DNA of 64,000 bases, from contig JBPOHT010000052.1 in the NCBI GenBank assembly GCA_052035235.1, forward strand, positions 65,386 through 129,385, written 5' to 3'. This document shows, piece by piece, positions 35,093 through 44,484 of this stretch. Source of the DNA: Solimonas_A sp052035235 (GTDB lineage: Bacteria > Pseudomonadota > Gammaproteobacteria > Nevskiales > Nevskiaceae). The translations under genes and the position numbers were made by a program. Position 1 is the first letter of the stretch; every line of letters begins with the position of its first letter. The notes beneath the pieces are model-generated. The model searched no databases and had not been told where the DNA came from. It was given only the letters and a program-made list of their open reading frames with translations.

Positions 35093-35985
35093 ACATGCTC
35101 GAGCAACTGAGCGAATTCTGGCACTGGTTCATCGTGCTGCTGACGCTGGTCTCGATCGCCGGCTGCCTGTGGCTGCTGTTCGCCAACGCCAAGGCTCCCG
35201 GCGGATCGGACACCGGCCACGTCTGGGACGAAGACCTGCGCGAGTACAACAACCCGCTGCCGCGCTGGTGGCTGGTGATGTTCGTGCTCACGGTGGTGTT
35301 CGCGCTGGGCTACCTGGCCTTCTACCCGGGCCTGGGCAACTTCGCCGGCCGGCTGCAGTGGAGCTCGGACGGTCAGATGCAGCAGCAGCTGACGCAGGTC
35401 GAGCAGGCCCGCAACCAGCGCTATGCGACGCTGGCCGCACGCCCCATCCCGGCCAACGCCGTGGACCCCGAGGCGCGCGCGCTGGGACGCGGCCTGTTCA
35501 TGACCCACTGCGCCGGCTGCCACGGTGCCGACGCCAGGGGTGCCCTGGGCTTTCCCAACCTGGCCGACAAGGACTGGCTCTACGGTGGCGATCCCGAGAC
35601 CATACTGGCCAGCATCCGCGACGGGCGCGCCGGCCAGATGCCGAACTTCAACGCCATGCTCAAGCCGGAGGCGGTGGACGACCTGGTGCGTACCGTGCGC
35701 GGCTGGTCGGACCCGGCGCTGCCGGCCGAGGTGCGCGAGCGCGGCATGAAGCAGTATGCCTACACCTGCGCCGCCTGCCACGGCCCGGAAGGGCGCGGTA
35801 ATCCCGCCATCGGCGTGCCCAACCTGACCGACGCCACCTGGCTGCACGGCGGTTCGTACGAGTCGGTACGGCAGAGCATCCTGTTCGGACGGCGCAGCAA
35901 CATGCCGGCGCATCGCGACCTGCTCAGCGACCAGGAGATCCACCTGCTCGCCGCCTACGTCTACGGCCTGGCGGAGGCACCGTGA
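35089..35985 (+). CDS. ccoP: cbb3 oxidase subunit III, di-heme cytochrome c
   Basis: A 298-residue protein with two N-terminal helices (about residues 11-31 and 60-80), linked by the CcoP signature HVWDEDLREYNNPLPRWW. Two cytochrome c domains follow, with CAGCH (residues 141-145) and CAACH (227-231). It accepts electrons from soluble cytochrome c or the bc1 complex. The start overlaps ccoQ, and the stop overlaps the next small gene. Confidence 0.96.
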   Translation: MNMLEQLSEFWHWFIVLLTLVSIAGCLWLLFANAKAPGGSDTGHVWDEDLREYNNPLPRWWLVMFVLTVVFALGYLAFYPGLGNFAGRLQWSSDGQMQQQLTQVEQARNQRYATLAARPIPANAVDPEARALGRGLFMTHCAGCHGADARGALGFPNLADKDWLYGGDPETILASIRDGRAGQMPNFNAMLKPEAVDDLVRTVRGWSDPALPAEVRERGMKQYAYTCAACHGPEGRGNPAIGVPNLTDATWLHGGSYESVRQSILFGRRSNMPAHRDLLSDQEIHLLAAYVYGLAEAP

Positions 35986-36202
35986 AAGAGGAACCGCTGC
36001 GGCGCCTGGGCGCCCTGCTGTGGGCCGCCTTCCTGGGCGGCTCCTGCAGCATGGGGGCGATCCTGGCACTACCGCCGTCCTGGCTCGAGCATGGCGCGGG
36101 GCTGCGCGATTTGAGCCTGCTGTTCTTCGTCTGCTGGGCGCTGGCGCTGGTGCCGGCGATCATCACGCAGATGCTGGTGCTGCCGCCCTCGGGAGGCCGG
36201 CC

Positions 36203-36206
<4 letters not shown>
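35982..36206 (+). CDS. Small two-helix membrane protein between ccoP and ccoG
   Basis: A 74-residue protein starting at GTG and overlapping both neighbours by four bases. It has two hydrophobic stretches (ALLWAAFLGGSCSMGAILAL and LLFFVCWALALVPAIITQML) and one Cys in each. It matches none of the usual cco products. Its tight coupling argues that it is real and serves the oxidase or its assembly, but that is inference. Confidence 0.75.
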
Positions 36207-37572
<1,366 letters not shown>

Positions 37573-37576
<4 letters not shown>

Positions 37577-37719
37577 AGCGCTTCCCCTGGATCGAGATGT
37601 CCCTGCTGGTCGGCCTGCCGCTGCTGGTGCTGGCGGCCGGCGCCTTCACCACCGCCCTGGCCATGCAACAGGGCTTCACGCCGCTGGAGACCGCGGTCGT
37701 GCAGCAGGCGGCGCGCTGA
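37573..37719 (+). CDS. 48-residue single-helix protein in the ccoH position
   Basis: ATG at 37573 overlaps the ccoG stop (ATGA), and the frame ends at TGA 37717-37719, one base before ccoI. The product has one helix (MSLLVGLPLLVLAAGAFTT) and a short tail ending VVQQAAR. Canonical CcoH/FixH is about 150 residues with a periplasmic domain. Here only the membrane anchor portion is present, with no frameshifted remainder, since ccoI follows directly. It is too short to assign by motif; the call rests on position. Confidence 0.7.
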
Positions 37720-37720
37720 C

Positions 37721-39928
37721 ATGAGCGCCGCCGCGGCCGACTGGAGCGCCTACGACCGGCCGGAGCTGCGCGCTGCGATCGCCACCGGCCTGCCCGGCGG
37801 GCGCGAGGAGGTGCTGCTGGTGGCCGAGGGCATGCACTGCGCCTCCTGCGTGGGCCGCCTGCGCAAGCTGCTGGGGCCGCAGGTTCAGGACCTGCGCATC
37901 AACCTGGCCAGCCGCACGCTGGAGTTCGTGCACGATCCGCAGCGCCAGGCGCTGTCCTCGCTGCTGGCGCAGATCGATGCCGCCGGCTTCGAGCCGCAGG
38001 TACTGGCGCAGGACGCCGACCGCGCGCGTGCGCGGCGCCGGCGGCGTACGGAGCTGGTGCGCATCGGCGTGGCGGTGATCGGCGCGATGCAGGTCATGAT
38101 GCTGGCCTGGCCGGTCTACTTCGACGACGGCGCCATCGAGCCGGATATCGCCGCGCTGATGCGCTGGGCGCAGCTGCTGCTGGCGACGCCGGTGGTGCTC
38201 TACTCCGGCTGGCCCTTCCTGGCCGGAGGCTGGCGTGCGCTGCGCGCCCGGGTGCCGACCATGGACCTGCCAGTGGCGCTATCGCTGCTGATCGCCTGGG
38301 CGGCCTCGGCGCTGCGCGTGTTCGGCGGCGAGGGCGAACTCTACTTCGATGCCGCCACCATGTTCGTGATGCTGCTGGGGCTGGCGCGCTGGTTCGAAGG
38401 CCGCAGCCGCAGCCGTGCCGGCGAACGCATGCGCCTGCTGGCGGGCCGTCGTCCGCTGACCGCGCTGCGCGAACGCGACGGCGGCGCGGAGACGGTGCCG
38501 CTGGCCACATTGCGGACCGGAGACCGGCTGCGCGTGGCGCCCGGCGAGGCCCTGCCGGCAGACGGCGAGCTGCTGGACGAGACCGCGCAGCTCGACGAGT
38601 CGCTGCTCAGCGGCGAATCGCGGCCGGTGCTGCACCGTCGCGGCGACGCGGTGCTGGCCGGCAGCCTCAACCTGGCGCCGGCGACGCTGCGCCTGCAGGT
38701 GCGCGAGGCCGGCGCGGGCACGCGTCTGGCGCAGATCACGCGCCTGCTGCAGCAGGCGCAGGACGACCGCCCGCGCATACAGTTGCTGGCCGACCGCTAC
38801 GCCGGTCATTTCGTGCTGGCGGTGATGGCGCTCGCGCTGGCCGGAGCCTGGTATTGGTGGCCGCAGGGCATCGACAGGGCCCTGGGCGTGGCGCTGGCGG
38901 TGCTGGTGGCGAGCTGCCCCTGCGCGCTGTCGCTGGCGGTGCCCACGGTGCATGCAGCGGCCAGCTCCTTGCTGGCCCGCCACGGCGTACTGATGGCGCG
39001 GCCGCGCGCGCTGGCGCGCCTGACCCAGGTCGATACCGTGCTGTTTGACAAGACCGGCACCCTGACGCGGCCGGAGCTGACCGTGGCGCAAGTATTGCCG
39101 CTGGCGGACCTGGGCATCGGGACCTGCCGGCGCCTGGCCGCGGCACTGGAGCGCGAGCTCACCCATCCCATCGCCCGCGCGCTCGCCGCCGGCGTCACCG
39201 GCCTGCCGCAGGCACAGGACATCCGCCTGCAGGCGGGCGGTGTCAGTGGCCGCATCGACGGGCGACGCTACTGGATCGGCGCGGCGGAGCAGGCACCGCA
39301 GCCGGTCACCCTGCCGAGTGGCCCGCAGGCGGCGCAGGCCAGCTGGCTGCTGCTCTGCGAAGACCAGCGTCCGCTGGCGCTGTTCGGCCTGCGCGCGGAA
39401 CTGCGGCCCGAGGCGCGGCGGCTGATCGCCATGCTGCGCAGCCAGGGCCTGGCGATGGAGCTGCTGACCGGTGACGCCGAGGCTCCGGCACGCGCGCTGG
39501 GCGCGCAGGCCGGCATCGCCGCCCTGCGCTCGCGCCAGACGCCGGAGCAGAAGCTGGCGCGCCTGCGCGAGTTGCAGGCCCAGGGCCGCGTGGTCATGGC
39601 GGTGGGCGACGGCATCAACGATGCGCCCTTCCTGGCCGCCGCCGACGTGGCGGTGGCGATGCCACAGGGCGCCGCGCTGGCCCAGGCACGCGCCGACGTG
39701 GTGCTGGTCGGCGACTCGCTGGCGGGCCTGGCCACCCTGCGCGGGGTGGCGCGTCAGGCGCAGCGCCGCCTGCGCCAGAACCTGGCCTGGGCGCTGGGCT
39801 ACAACCTGGTGGTACTGCCGCTGGCGCTGGGCGGCTGGTTGACGCCCTGGCTGGCGGCGCTGGGCATGTCGCTGTCGTCGCTGCTGGTGGTGGGTAACGC
39901 CCTGCGGCTGCGTACCGGAGAACACTGA
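37721..39928 (+). CDS. ccoI: Copper-exporting P-type ATPase for cbb3 assembly
   Basis: A 735-residue P1B-type ATPase. It has an N-terminal metal-binding domain with GMHCASC (Cys40, Cys43), eight expected helices, transport motif SCPCAL, phosphorylation site DKTGTLT, TGD in LLTGDAEAP and the hinge GDGINDAP. It delivers copper for the CuB site rather than serving bulk detoxification in this context. It starts one base after the ccoH-position gene and overlaps ccoS (TGATG). Confidence 0.95.
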   Translation: MSAAAADWSAYDRPELRAAIATGLPGGREEVLLVAEGMHCASCVGRLRKLLGPQVQDLRINLASRTLEFVHDPQRQALSSLLAQIDAAGFEPQVLAQDADRARARRRRRTELVRIGVAVIGAMQVMMLAWPVYFDDGAIEPDIAALMRWAQLLLATPVVLYSGWPFLAGGWRALRARVPTMDLPVALSLLIAWAASALRVFGGEGELYFDAATMFVMLLGLARWFEGRSRSRAGERMRLLAGRRPLTALRERDGGAETVPLATLRTGDRLRVAPGEALPADGELLDETAQLDESLLSGESRPVLHRRGDAVLAGSLNLAPATLRLQVREAGAGTRLAQITRLLQQAQDDRPRIQLLADRYAGHFVLAVMALALAGAWYWWPQGIDRALGVALAVLVASCPCALSLAVPTVHAAASSLLARHGVLMARPRALARLTQVDTVLFDKTGTLTRPELTVAQVLPLADLGIGTCRRLAAALERELTHPIARALAAGVTGLPQAQDIRLQAGGVSGRIDGRRYWIGAAEQAPQPVTLPSGPQAAQASWLLLCEDQRPLALFGLRAELRPEARRLIAMLRSQGLAMELLTGDAEAPARALGAQAGIAALRSRQTPEQKLARLRELQAQGRVVMAVGDGINDAPFLAAADVAVAMPQGAALAQARADVVLVGDSLAGLATLRGVARQAQRRLRQNLAWALGYNLVVLPLALGGWLTPWLAALGMSLSSLLVVGNALRLRTGEH

Positions 39929-40065
39929 TGGAAGCGCTCTACCTGCTGATTCCGATGGGGCTGCTGGTGGTGCTGGCGGCCGCGCTGGTCTTTGCCTGGA
40001 CCATCGGCAGCGGCCAGTACGAGAACCTGGACGAGCAGGCGCAGTCCCTGCCCGACGACGATTGA
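39928..40065 (+). CDS. ccoS: cbb3 oxidase maturation protein CcoS
   Basis: A 45-residue protein, MEALYLLIPMGLLVVLAAAL, then FAWTIGSGQYENLDEQAQSL and an acidic end. The single helix followed by SGQYENLD is typical of FixS/CcoS. It is needed for cofactor insertion into cbb3 oxidase. The ATG overlaps the ccoI stop. Its own stop codon lies within the next FNR-type box. Confidence 0.9.
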   Translation: MEALYLLIPMGLLVVLAAALVFAWTIGSGQYENLDEQAQSLPDDD

Positions 40066-40075
40066 CCCAGATCAA
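40062..40075 (+). promoter_or_regulatory. FNR/Anr box overlapping the ccoS stop codon
   Basis: TTGACCCAGATCAA; bases 40063-40065 are the ccoS TGA. At -41.5 the predicted transcription start is about 40110, which coincides with an ATG. Confidence 0.8.
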
Positions 40076-40109
40076 GGCGGCGCGCCACATCGCGCCGGAC
40101 AATCCCGAC

Positions 40110-40595
40110 ATGAGCTTCTCGTCCGCCCGCTGTTCCTCAAAGCCCTATTGCTACTGCAGCCTGCAGGACATCTGCATGGCGCTGCACGAGCTGGCCGGAC
40201 GCGCCGCCCTGCTGGCACCGGGCGATGCCGTCCAGCACGACGCCCCGGCGCGAATCCGCCAATGGTGCGTCGCCCGCGAGCGCAGCTTCGACCAGGTGGT
40301 GTCCAGCCTCGCCGCCGATCCCGAGACTGCGGCCCTGCTGCAGGACTGGCTGGCGCATGCGCCGGCACCGCTGGCCGCCGCCGAGGACGGTGCCGATCCC
40401 TATCTGACGCTGTGTCGCGATGTGGCGGCACTGGAGGAGCATCTCATGCTGCTGTTCGGCACCTTGATGCAGCAGGGCGACAGCGCCTGGGCACGGCGGC
40501 TCTACCGCGACCTGCTCGACCACCGCGCCCCGGTGCCGGCGCTTGCCTTGGCCCAGCGCCAGCCTGCTCCACGGCCATGCCCGCCGCCGAACTGA
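40110..40595 (+). CDS. Cys-rich protein of unknown function
   Basis: About 161 residues from the ATG at 40110, or 139 from an ATG at 40176 that has CAGGA upstream. The longer form begins with a Cys cluster (SSARCSSKPYCYCSLQDIC, four Cys). The rest is helical with DPYLTLCRDVAALEEHLMLL. I recognise no family; the helical pattern could suit a small metal- or cofactor-binding bundle. It is preceded by an FNR-type box and overlaps the SafE-like gene by 19 bases, so it is probably made at low oxygen together with it. Confidence 0.65.
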   Translation: MSFSSARCSSKPYCYCSLQDICMALHELAGRAALLAPGDAVQHDAPARIRQWCVARERSFDQVVSSLAADPETAALLQDWLAHAPAPLAAAEDGADPYLTLCRDVAALEEHLMLLFGTLMQQGDSAWARRLYRDLLDHRAPVPALALAQRQPAPRPCPPPN

Positions 40596-41248
40596 CCCTG
40601 GCGGCCTTCGCCGCGGCGGGGTTGGGCGCCAGCCCGCATTGCGCGCTGATGTGCGGCTGCCTGCAGGCGCTGCAATTGCGGCCGGCCGCGGCCGGCGCCG
40701 CGCTGCGGCAGCGCCTGTTACTGCTGCATGCCGGCCGTGTCGCCGGCTATGCGCTGCTGGGCGCTGTGACGGGTGCCGGCGGCCTGCTGCTGTTCCGCCG
40801 GCTGCCCGAGGCGATGATCGGACTGCCCCTGCAAGGGCTGGCCGCGGCGATCCTGCTGCTGATGGGCCTGCGCCAGCTGCGTGGCGGCGCCAGCTGCCAC
40901 GCCGCGCGACGGCCGGCGGCAGCCGCACCCACGCCGGCGCGCGTGTTCCTGCGCGGCATGGCCTGGGCAATGCTGCCCTGCGGCGCGCTGTACGGCATGC
41001 TGTTCCTGGCGATGCTCAGCCGCAGCCCGCTGTACGCCGCGCTGCTGATGGCGGCCTTCGGGCTTGGCACGCTGCCCCTGCTCGGTGCGGGTGGCTGGCT
41101 GCTGCCGCGCGCAACGCTGCAGCGCGAGGGCCTGCGGCGTGCCGGCGCGGCGCTCCTGATCGTCTTCGGTCTGGTGGGCCTGGCCGCCGCCGGCCTGGCC
41201 CCGGTGTCCGCCGAATCCGCCTTCTGCATGCCCTTGCCGCGCGGCTAA
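40577..41248 (+). CDS. SafE/TauE-like membrane protein of cbb3 clusters
   Basis: A 223-residue membrane protein with about six helices and the conserved N-terminal segment GASPHCALMCGC, typical of the heavy-metal-transport-like family found beside cbb3 genes. Further Cys lie in MAWAMLPCGALYG. A link with copper handling for oxidase maturation is suspected for such proteins; sulfite export is the other annotation used. It overlaps the Cys-rich gene and is followed nine bases later by fixL. Confidence 0.85.
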   Translation: MPAAELTLAAFAAAGLGASPHCALMCGCLQALQLRPAAAGAALRQRLLLLHAGRVAGYALLGAVTGAGGLLLFRRLPEAMIGLPLQGLAAAILLLMGLRQLRGGASCHAARRPAAAAPTPARVFLRGMAWAMLPCGALYGMLFLAMLSRSPLYAALLMAAFGLGTLPLLGAGGWLLPRATLQREGLRRAGAALLIVFGLVGLAAAGLAPVSAESAFCMPLPRG

Positions 41249-41257
41249 ACTGGGCGC

Positions 41258-42460
41258 ATGCCCGGCACCACGCCACCGCCTACCGCCGAAGACCGCCTGA
41301 GCGCGCTGCTCAACGCGGCCGTGGATGCCATCGTGCTGATCGACCCGCGCGGGCGCATCGCGCGTTTCAACCGCGCCGCGGAACGCCTGTTCGGCTATGT
41401 CGCGGCCGAGGTACTGGGCCAGAACGTGTCGATGCTGATGCCCGAGCCCTATCACGGCGAGCACGACGGCTACCTGGAGCGCTACTCCGCCACCCATCGC
41501 CCGCGCATCATCGGCATCGGCCGCGAGGTGGTGGCGCGGCGCAAGGACGGCAGCACCTTCCCCATCGACCTGTCGGTGGGCGAGTTCCGCCGCCCGGCGG
41601 TGGAGGGCGAGGAACTCTCAGGCGATGGAGGCGAGCATGGCTTCGTCGGCATCCTGCGCGACATCACCGCGCGCAAGCTGCAGGAACAGCAGCTGCGCGA
41701 CACCGCCGAGGAACTGCGCCAGGCCTTTGGCGAGGCCGAGGACCTGCGCGCGCGCCTGACCCATGCCGGCCGCCTGGGCACGCTCGGCGAAATGGTGAGC
41801 GGCATCGCCCACGAGGTGAACCAGCCGCTGACCGCGATCGCCAACTACGCCAGCGCCTGCAAGCGCCTGCTGCTGTCGGGCCGCGCCCAGCCGGAAGAGA
41901 TCGCCGAGGTGCTGGACAAGATCAGCGTGCAGGCCGAACGCGCCGGCCAGGTGATCCGCGGCCTGCGCAAGCTGGCGCGGCGCGAGGACCGCGCCTCCGA
42001 CCGACTCGACGTCAACCAGCTGGTGGGCGAGGTGGCGCGCATGGTGGAGTTCGAATTCCGCAACGCCGGCTGGCAGCTGCGCCAGTCGCTGGCGGCCACC
42101 CTGCCGCCGGTCAGCGGCGACGGCGTGCAGGTGCAGCAGGTGGTGCTGAACCTGCTGCGCAACGCGGTGGAGGCCATGTCCGAGGGCAGCACCTGCGGCG
42201 ATGCCGTGGACCTGCGCACCCGGTCCCACGACGGCTGGGTGGAGATCACCGTGGACGACTGCGGCCCGGGCATCCCCGCGGCCACGGCGCAGCGGCTGTT
42301 CGAACCTTTCTTCACGACCAAGCCGCAGGGCATGGGCCTGGGGCTGTCGATCTGCCAGTCCATCATCTCGGCCCATGGCGGCGAACTGAAGCACGAACCA
42401 CGGCAGGGCGGCGGCTCGCGCTTCCGCATCCGCCTGCCGGCTGAAGGAAACACGCAATGA
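41258..42460 (+). CDS. fixL: Oxygen-sensing histidine kinase with heme PAS domain
   Basis: A 400-residue soluble kinase. The PAS domain (about residues 12-135) contains MPEPYHGEHDGYL and RIIGIGREV. His69 and Arg89 are 20 residues apart, as are the heme ligand His200 and oxygen-contact Arg220 of rhizobial FixL. It should therefore bind heme and sense oxygen. The HisKA phosphoacceptor is His185 in SGIAHEVNQP, and the ATPase domain has N, G1 and G2 boxes (LRNAVEAM; DDCGPGIP; GMGLGLSI). It overlaps fixJ by four bases. Confidence 0.93.
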   Translation: MPGTTPPPTAEDRLSALLNAAVDAIVLIDPRGRIARFNRAAERLFGYVAAEVLGQNVSMLMPEPYHGEHDGYLERYSATHRPRIIGIGREVVARRKDGSTFPIDLSVGEFRRPAVEGEELSGDGGEHGFVGILRDITARKLQEQQLRDTAEELRQAFGEAEDLRARLTHAGRLGTLGEMVSGIAHEVNQPLTAIANYASACKRLLLSGRAQPEEIAEVLDKISVQAERAGQVIRGLRKLARREDRASDRLDVNQLVGEVARMVEFEFRNAGWQLRQSLAATLPPVSGDGVQVQQVVLNLLRNAVEAMSEGSTCGDAVDLRTRSHDGWVEITVDDCGPGIPAATAQRLFEPFFTTKPQGMGLGLSICQSIISAHGGELKHEPRQGGGSRFRIRLPAEGNTQ

Positions 42461-43065
42461 GCGAACCCGTCTGCGTCTACATCGTCGACGACGAGGAAGC
42501 GATCCGCGACAGCCTGGCGCTGCTGCTGCGCTCGGTCGGCATCCCGACCCGGCTGTTCCCCGACGGCGGCAGCTTCCTGGCGGCCTACCATGCCGGCCTG
42601 CGCGGCTGCGTGGTGCTGGACGTGCGCATGCCGCGCATGGGCGGCCTGGAACTGCAGCAGGAGCTGAACCGGCGCGGCTGCAGCCTGCCGCTGATCTTCA
42701 TGAGCGGCCACGGCGACGTGCCGATGGCGGTGGAGGCGATGCGTGCGGGCGCGATGGACTTCCTGCAGAAGCCCTTCCACGACGAGGACATGATCCGCCG
42801 CGTGCAGCGCGCCATGGAACAGGGCGAGCGCGACAGCGCGGCGCTGGAGGAGCGCGAGGGCCTGCGGCGGCGCTTCGAGGCGCTGACCCCGCGCGAGCGC
42901 GAAGTGGCGGAGCGCATCGTCGCCGGCGACGCCAACAAGGTCATCGCCATCGACCTGGACCTGAGCGAGCGCACCGTGGAGCTGCACCGCGCCCGCATCA
43001 TGCAGAAGATGGAAGCACGTGGCCTGGCCCACCTGGTGCAGATGATGCTCCACCTGCAGGGCTGA
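42457..43065 (+). CDS. fixJ: FixJ-type response regulator
   Basis: A 202-residue regulator. The receiver domain has DDEE near the N-terminus, phosphoacceptor Asp55 (VVLDVRMPRMGG), and Lys in FLQKPF. A C-terminal LuxR-type HTH follows (LTPREREVAERIV, then LDLSERTVELHRARIMQKM). It is the partner of the overlapping FixL and should activate genes at low oxygen. Together with the FNR-type regulator, the region has two oxygen-control layers. Confidence 0.94.
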   Translation: MSEPVCVYIVDDEEAIRDSLALLLRSVGIPTRLFPDGGSFLAAYHAGLRGCVVLDVRMPRMGGLELQQELNRRGCSLPLIFMSGHGDVPMAVEAMRAGAMDFLQKPFHDEDMIRRVQRAMEQGERDSAALEEREGLRRRFEALTPREREVAERIVAGDANKVIAIDLDLSERTVELHRARIMQKMEARGLAHLVQMMLHLQG

Positions 43066-43101
43066 GTCCTTCATCCTGGCGCGGTCCGCGCCGCCGCGGC
43101 A

Positions 43102-43115
43102 TTGACCTGGCTCAA
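43102..43115 (+). promoter_or_regulatory. FNR/Anr box before the DUF6455-like / PRPP-synthetase unit
   Basis: TTGACCTGGCTCAA, a weaker right half site. At -41.5 it predicts a start about 22 bases before the ATG at 43172. Confidence 0.75.
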
Positions 43116-43171
43116 TGCCGGCGGCACCTGCTTGCGTCCATGCTGGCCCGTACCTTCACGAGCCAGCGACC

Positions 43172-43570
43172 ATGACCGAGCAGATCGCACACGCCTACAC
43201 CTTCAGCGTCATCCTGACCACGGCTGTCCTGGCCGGCCTGCTGGCCCTGCTGCTGTACCGCGACTCCGCCGCCTTCCTGCGCCGGCGCAGCCAGCTGCTG
43301 CTGCGGACGCTGGCCACGACGCGGCTGCACGCCGTGCTGGTGCGCCGCCGCATTGAGCCGGTCGAGTACGCCGCATACCACGGTGCGGAGACGATGCAGC
43401 GCCAGTTGCGGGACTGCCGCGACTGCGGGCACACGCATGGCTGCGACCGCAGCATCAACAGCGCCGCTGGCGATCCGCCGATCGCGCATTGCCCCAACCG
43501 CGCGGCGATCCTGGCGGCCTGCGACCGGCGCGGCCGGCGCACCGTCGGCTACCCGGAGCGCCCGCGATGA
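43172..43570 (+). CDS. Membrane protein with C-terminal Cys motif (DUF6455-like)
   Basis: A 132-residue protein. One N-terminal helix (FSVILTTAVLAGLLALLLY) and a basic cytoplasmic stretch precede a Cys-rich end: RDCRDCGHTHGC, and AHCPNRAAILAAC. The C-x2-C ... C ... CPN pattern resembles DUF6455. Its function is unknown; zinc or Fe-S binding is possible. The ATG at 43172 fits the predicted start from the FNR box. It overlaps the PRPP-synthetase gene (ATGA). Confidence 0.72.
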   Translation: MTEQIAHAYTFSVILTTAVLAGLLALLLYRDSAAFLRRRSQLLLRTLATTRLHAVLVRRRIEPVEYAAYHGAETMQRQLRDCRDCGHTHGCDRSINSAAGDPPIAHCPNRAAILAACDRRGRRTVGYPERPR

Positions 43571-44478
43571 ATCCCCTGGTCCTGTCCATGCCCGGCAGCG
43601 AGGCCCTGGCCGAGACACTGGCCGAAGGCCTGCCCGCCGACACCGGCACGATGGAACTGCACGTGTTCCCCGACCGCGAGACCTGCGTGCGCGTCGAATC
43701 GCCGGTGGCGGACCGCGACGTGCTGCTGGTGGCGGCGCTGGATGCGCCGGACAGCAAGCTGGTGCCGCTGTTCCTGGCCGCCAGCACGCTCAGCAGCCTC
43801 GGCGCACGCAACATCGTGCTGGTCGCGCCCTACCTGCCATACCTGCGGCAGGACCGGGTCTTCCGTCCCGGCGAGGGCCTGTCGTCGAGCTACATCGCGC
43901 ACTGGATTTCCGGCTTCGCCGACGGCCTGGTGACGGTGGAACCGCACCTGCATCGCATCGCCGAGCTCGGCGACGTCTTCTCGATCCCCTGCGAGGTGGT
44001 GGGCGCCGCCGACAGCATCGCACGCTGGGTGGGCGAGAACGTGGCCCGGCCGATGATCGTCGGCCCCGCCATGGAGACCCGCCAATGGAGCGACGGCATC
44101 GCCCGCACGCTGGAATGCCCGGGCATCTTCCTGCACCGGGTCCGGCTCGGCGATCGCCGGGTGGAGGTCTCGATCCCCGACCTGCCGGCCTACACCGATT
44201 TCACGCCGGTGCTGGTGGACGACATCATCTCCAGCGGCCAGACCATGGCGATGGCGGTGCGTCGCCTGCGCAGCGCCGGCTTCCCGCAGCCGGTCTGCAT
44301 CGGCGTGCATGCGCTGTTCGGCCAGCCGACGGTGGACCTGCTGCGCAGTGCCGGGGCGGAGCGCATCGTCAGCTGCAACGGCCTGCGGCATCCCAGCAAC
44401 GCCATCGGCCTGGACCGGGCGATCGTCGCCGCCGCGCGCAGCCTGCTGCGACGGCTGCAACGGCCACCGCGCGCCTGA
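43567..44478 (+). CDS. Ribose-phosphate pyrophosphokinase homologue
   Basis: A 303-residue protein of the Prs family. It has the two phosphoribosyltransferase-like domains, FPDRETCVRVE near the N-terminus, YLPYLRQDRVF (catalytic loop region) and the PRPP-binding loop VLVDDIISSGQTM. It should make PRPP from ribose-5-phosphate and ATP, or work in the reverse direction. Its sequence differs from housekeeping Prs (DLVVVSPD-type segments are absent). The FNR-box operon suggests a specialised low-oxygen role, for example nucleotide salvage. It converges on the acetyltransferase gene; a small CCTGA/TCAGG hairpin spans the junction. Confidence 0.85.
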   Translation: MNPLVLSMPGSEALAETLAEGLPADTGTMELHVFPDRETCVRVESPVADRDVLLVAALDAPDSKLVPLFLAASTLSSLGARNIVLVAPYLPYLRQDRVFRPGEGLSSSYIAHWISGFADGLVTVEPHLHRIAELGDVFSIPCEVVGAADSIARWVGENVARPMIVGPAMETRQWSDGIARTLECPGIFLHRVRLGDRRVEVSIPDLPAYTDFTPVLVDDIISSGQTMAMAVRRLRSAGFPQPVCIGVHALFGQPTVDLLRSAGAERIVSCNGLRHPSNAIGLDRAIVAAARSLLRRLQRPPRA

Positions 44479-44484
44479 ACCGTG

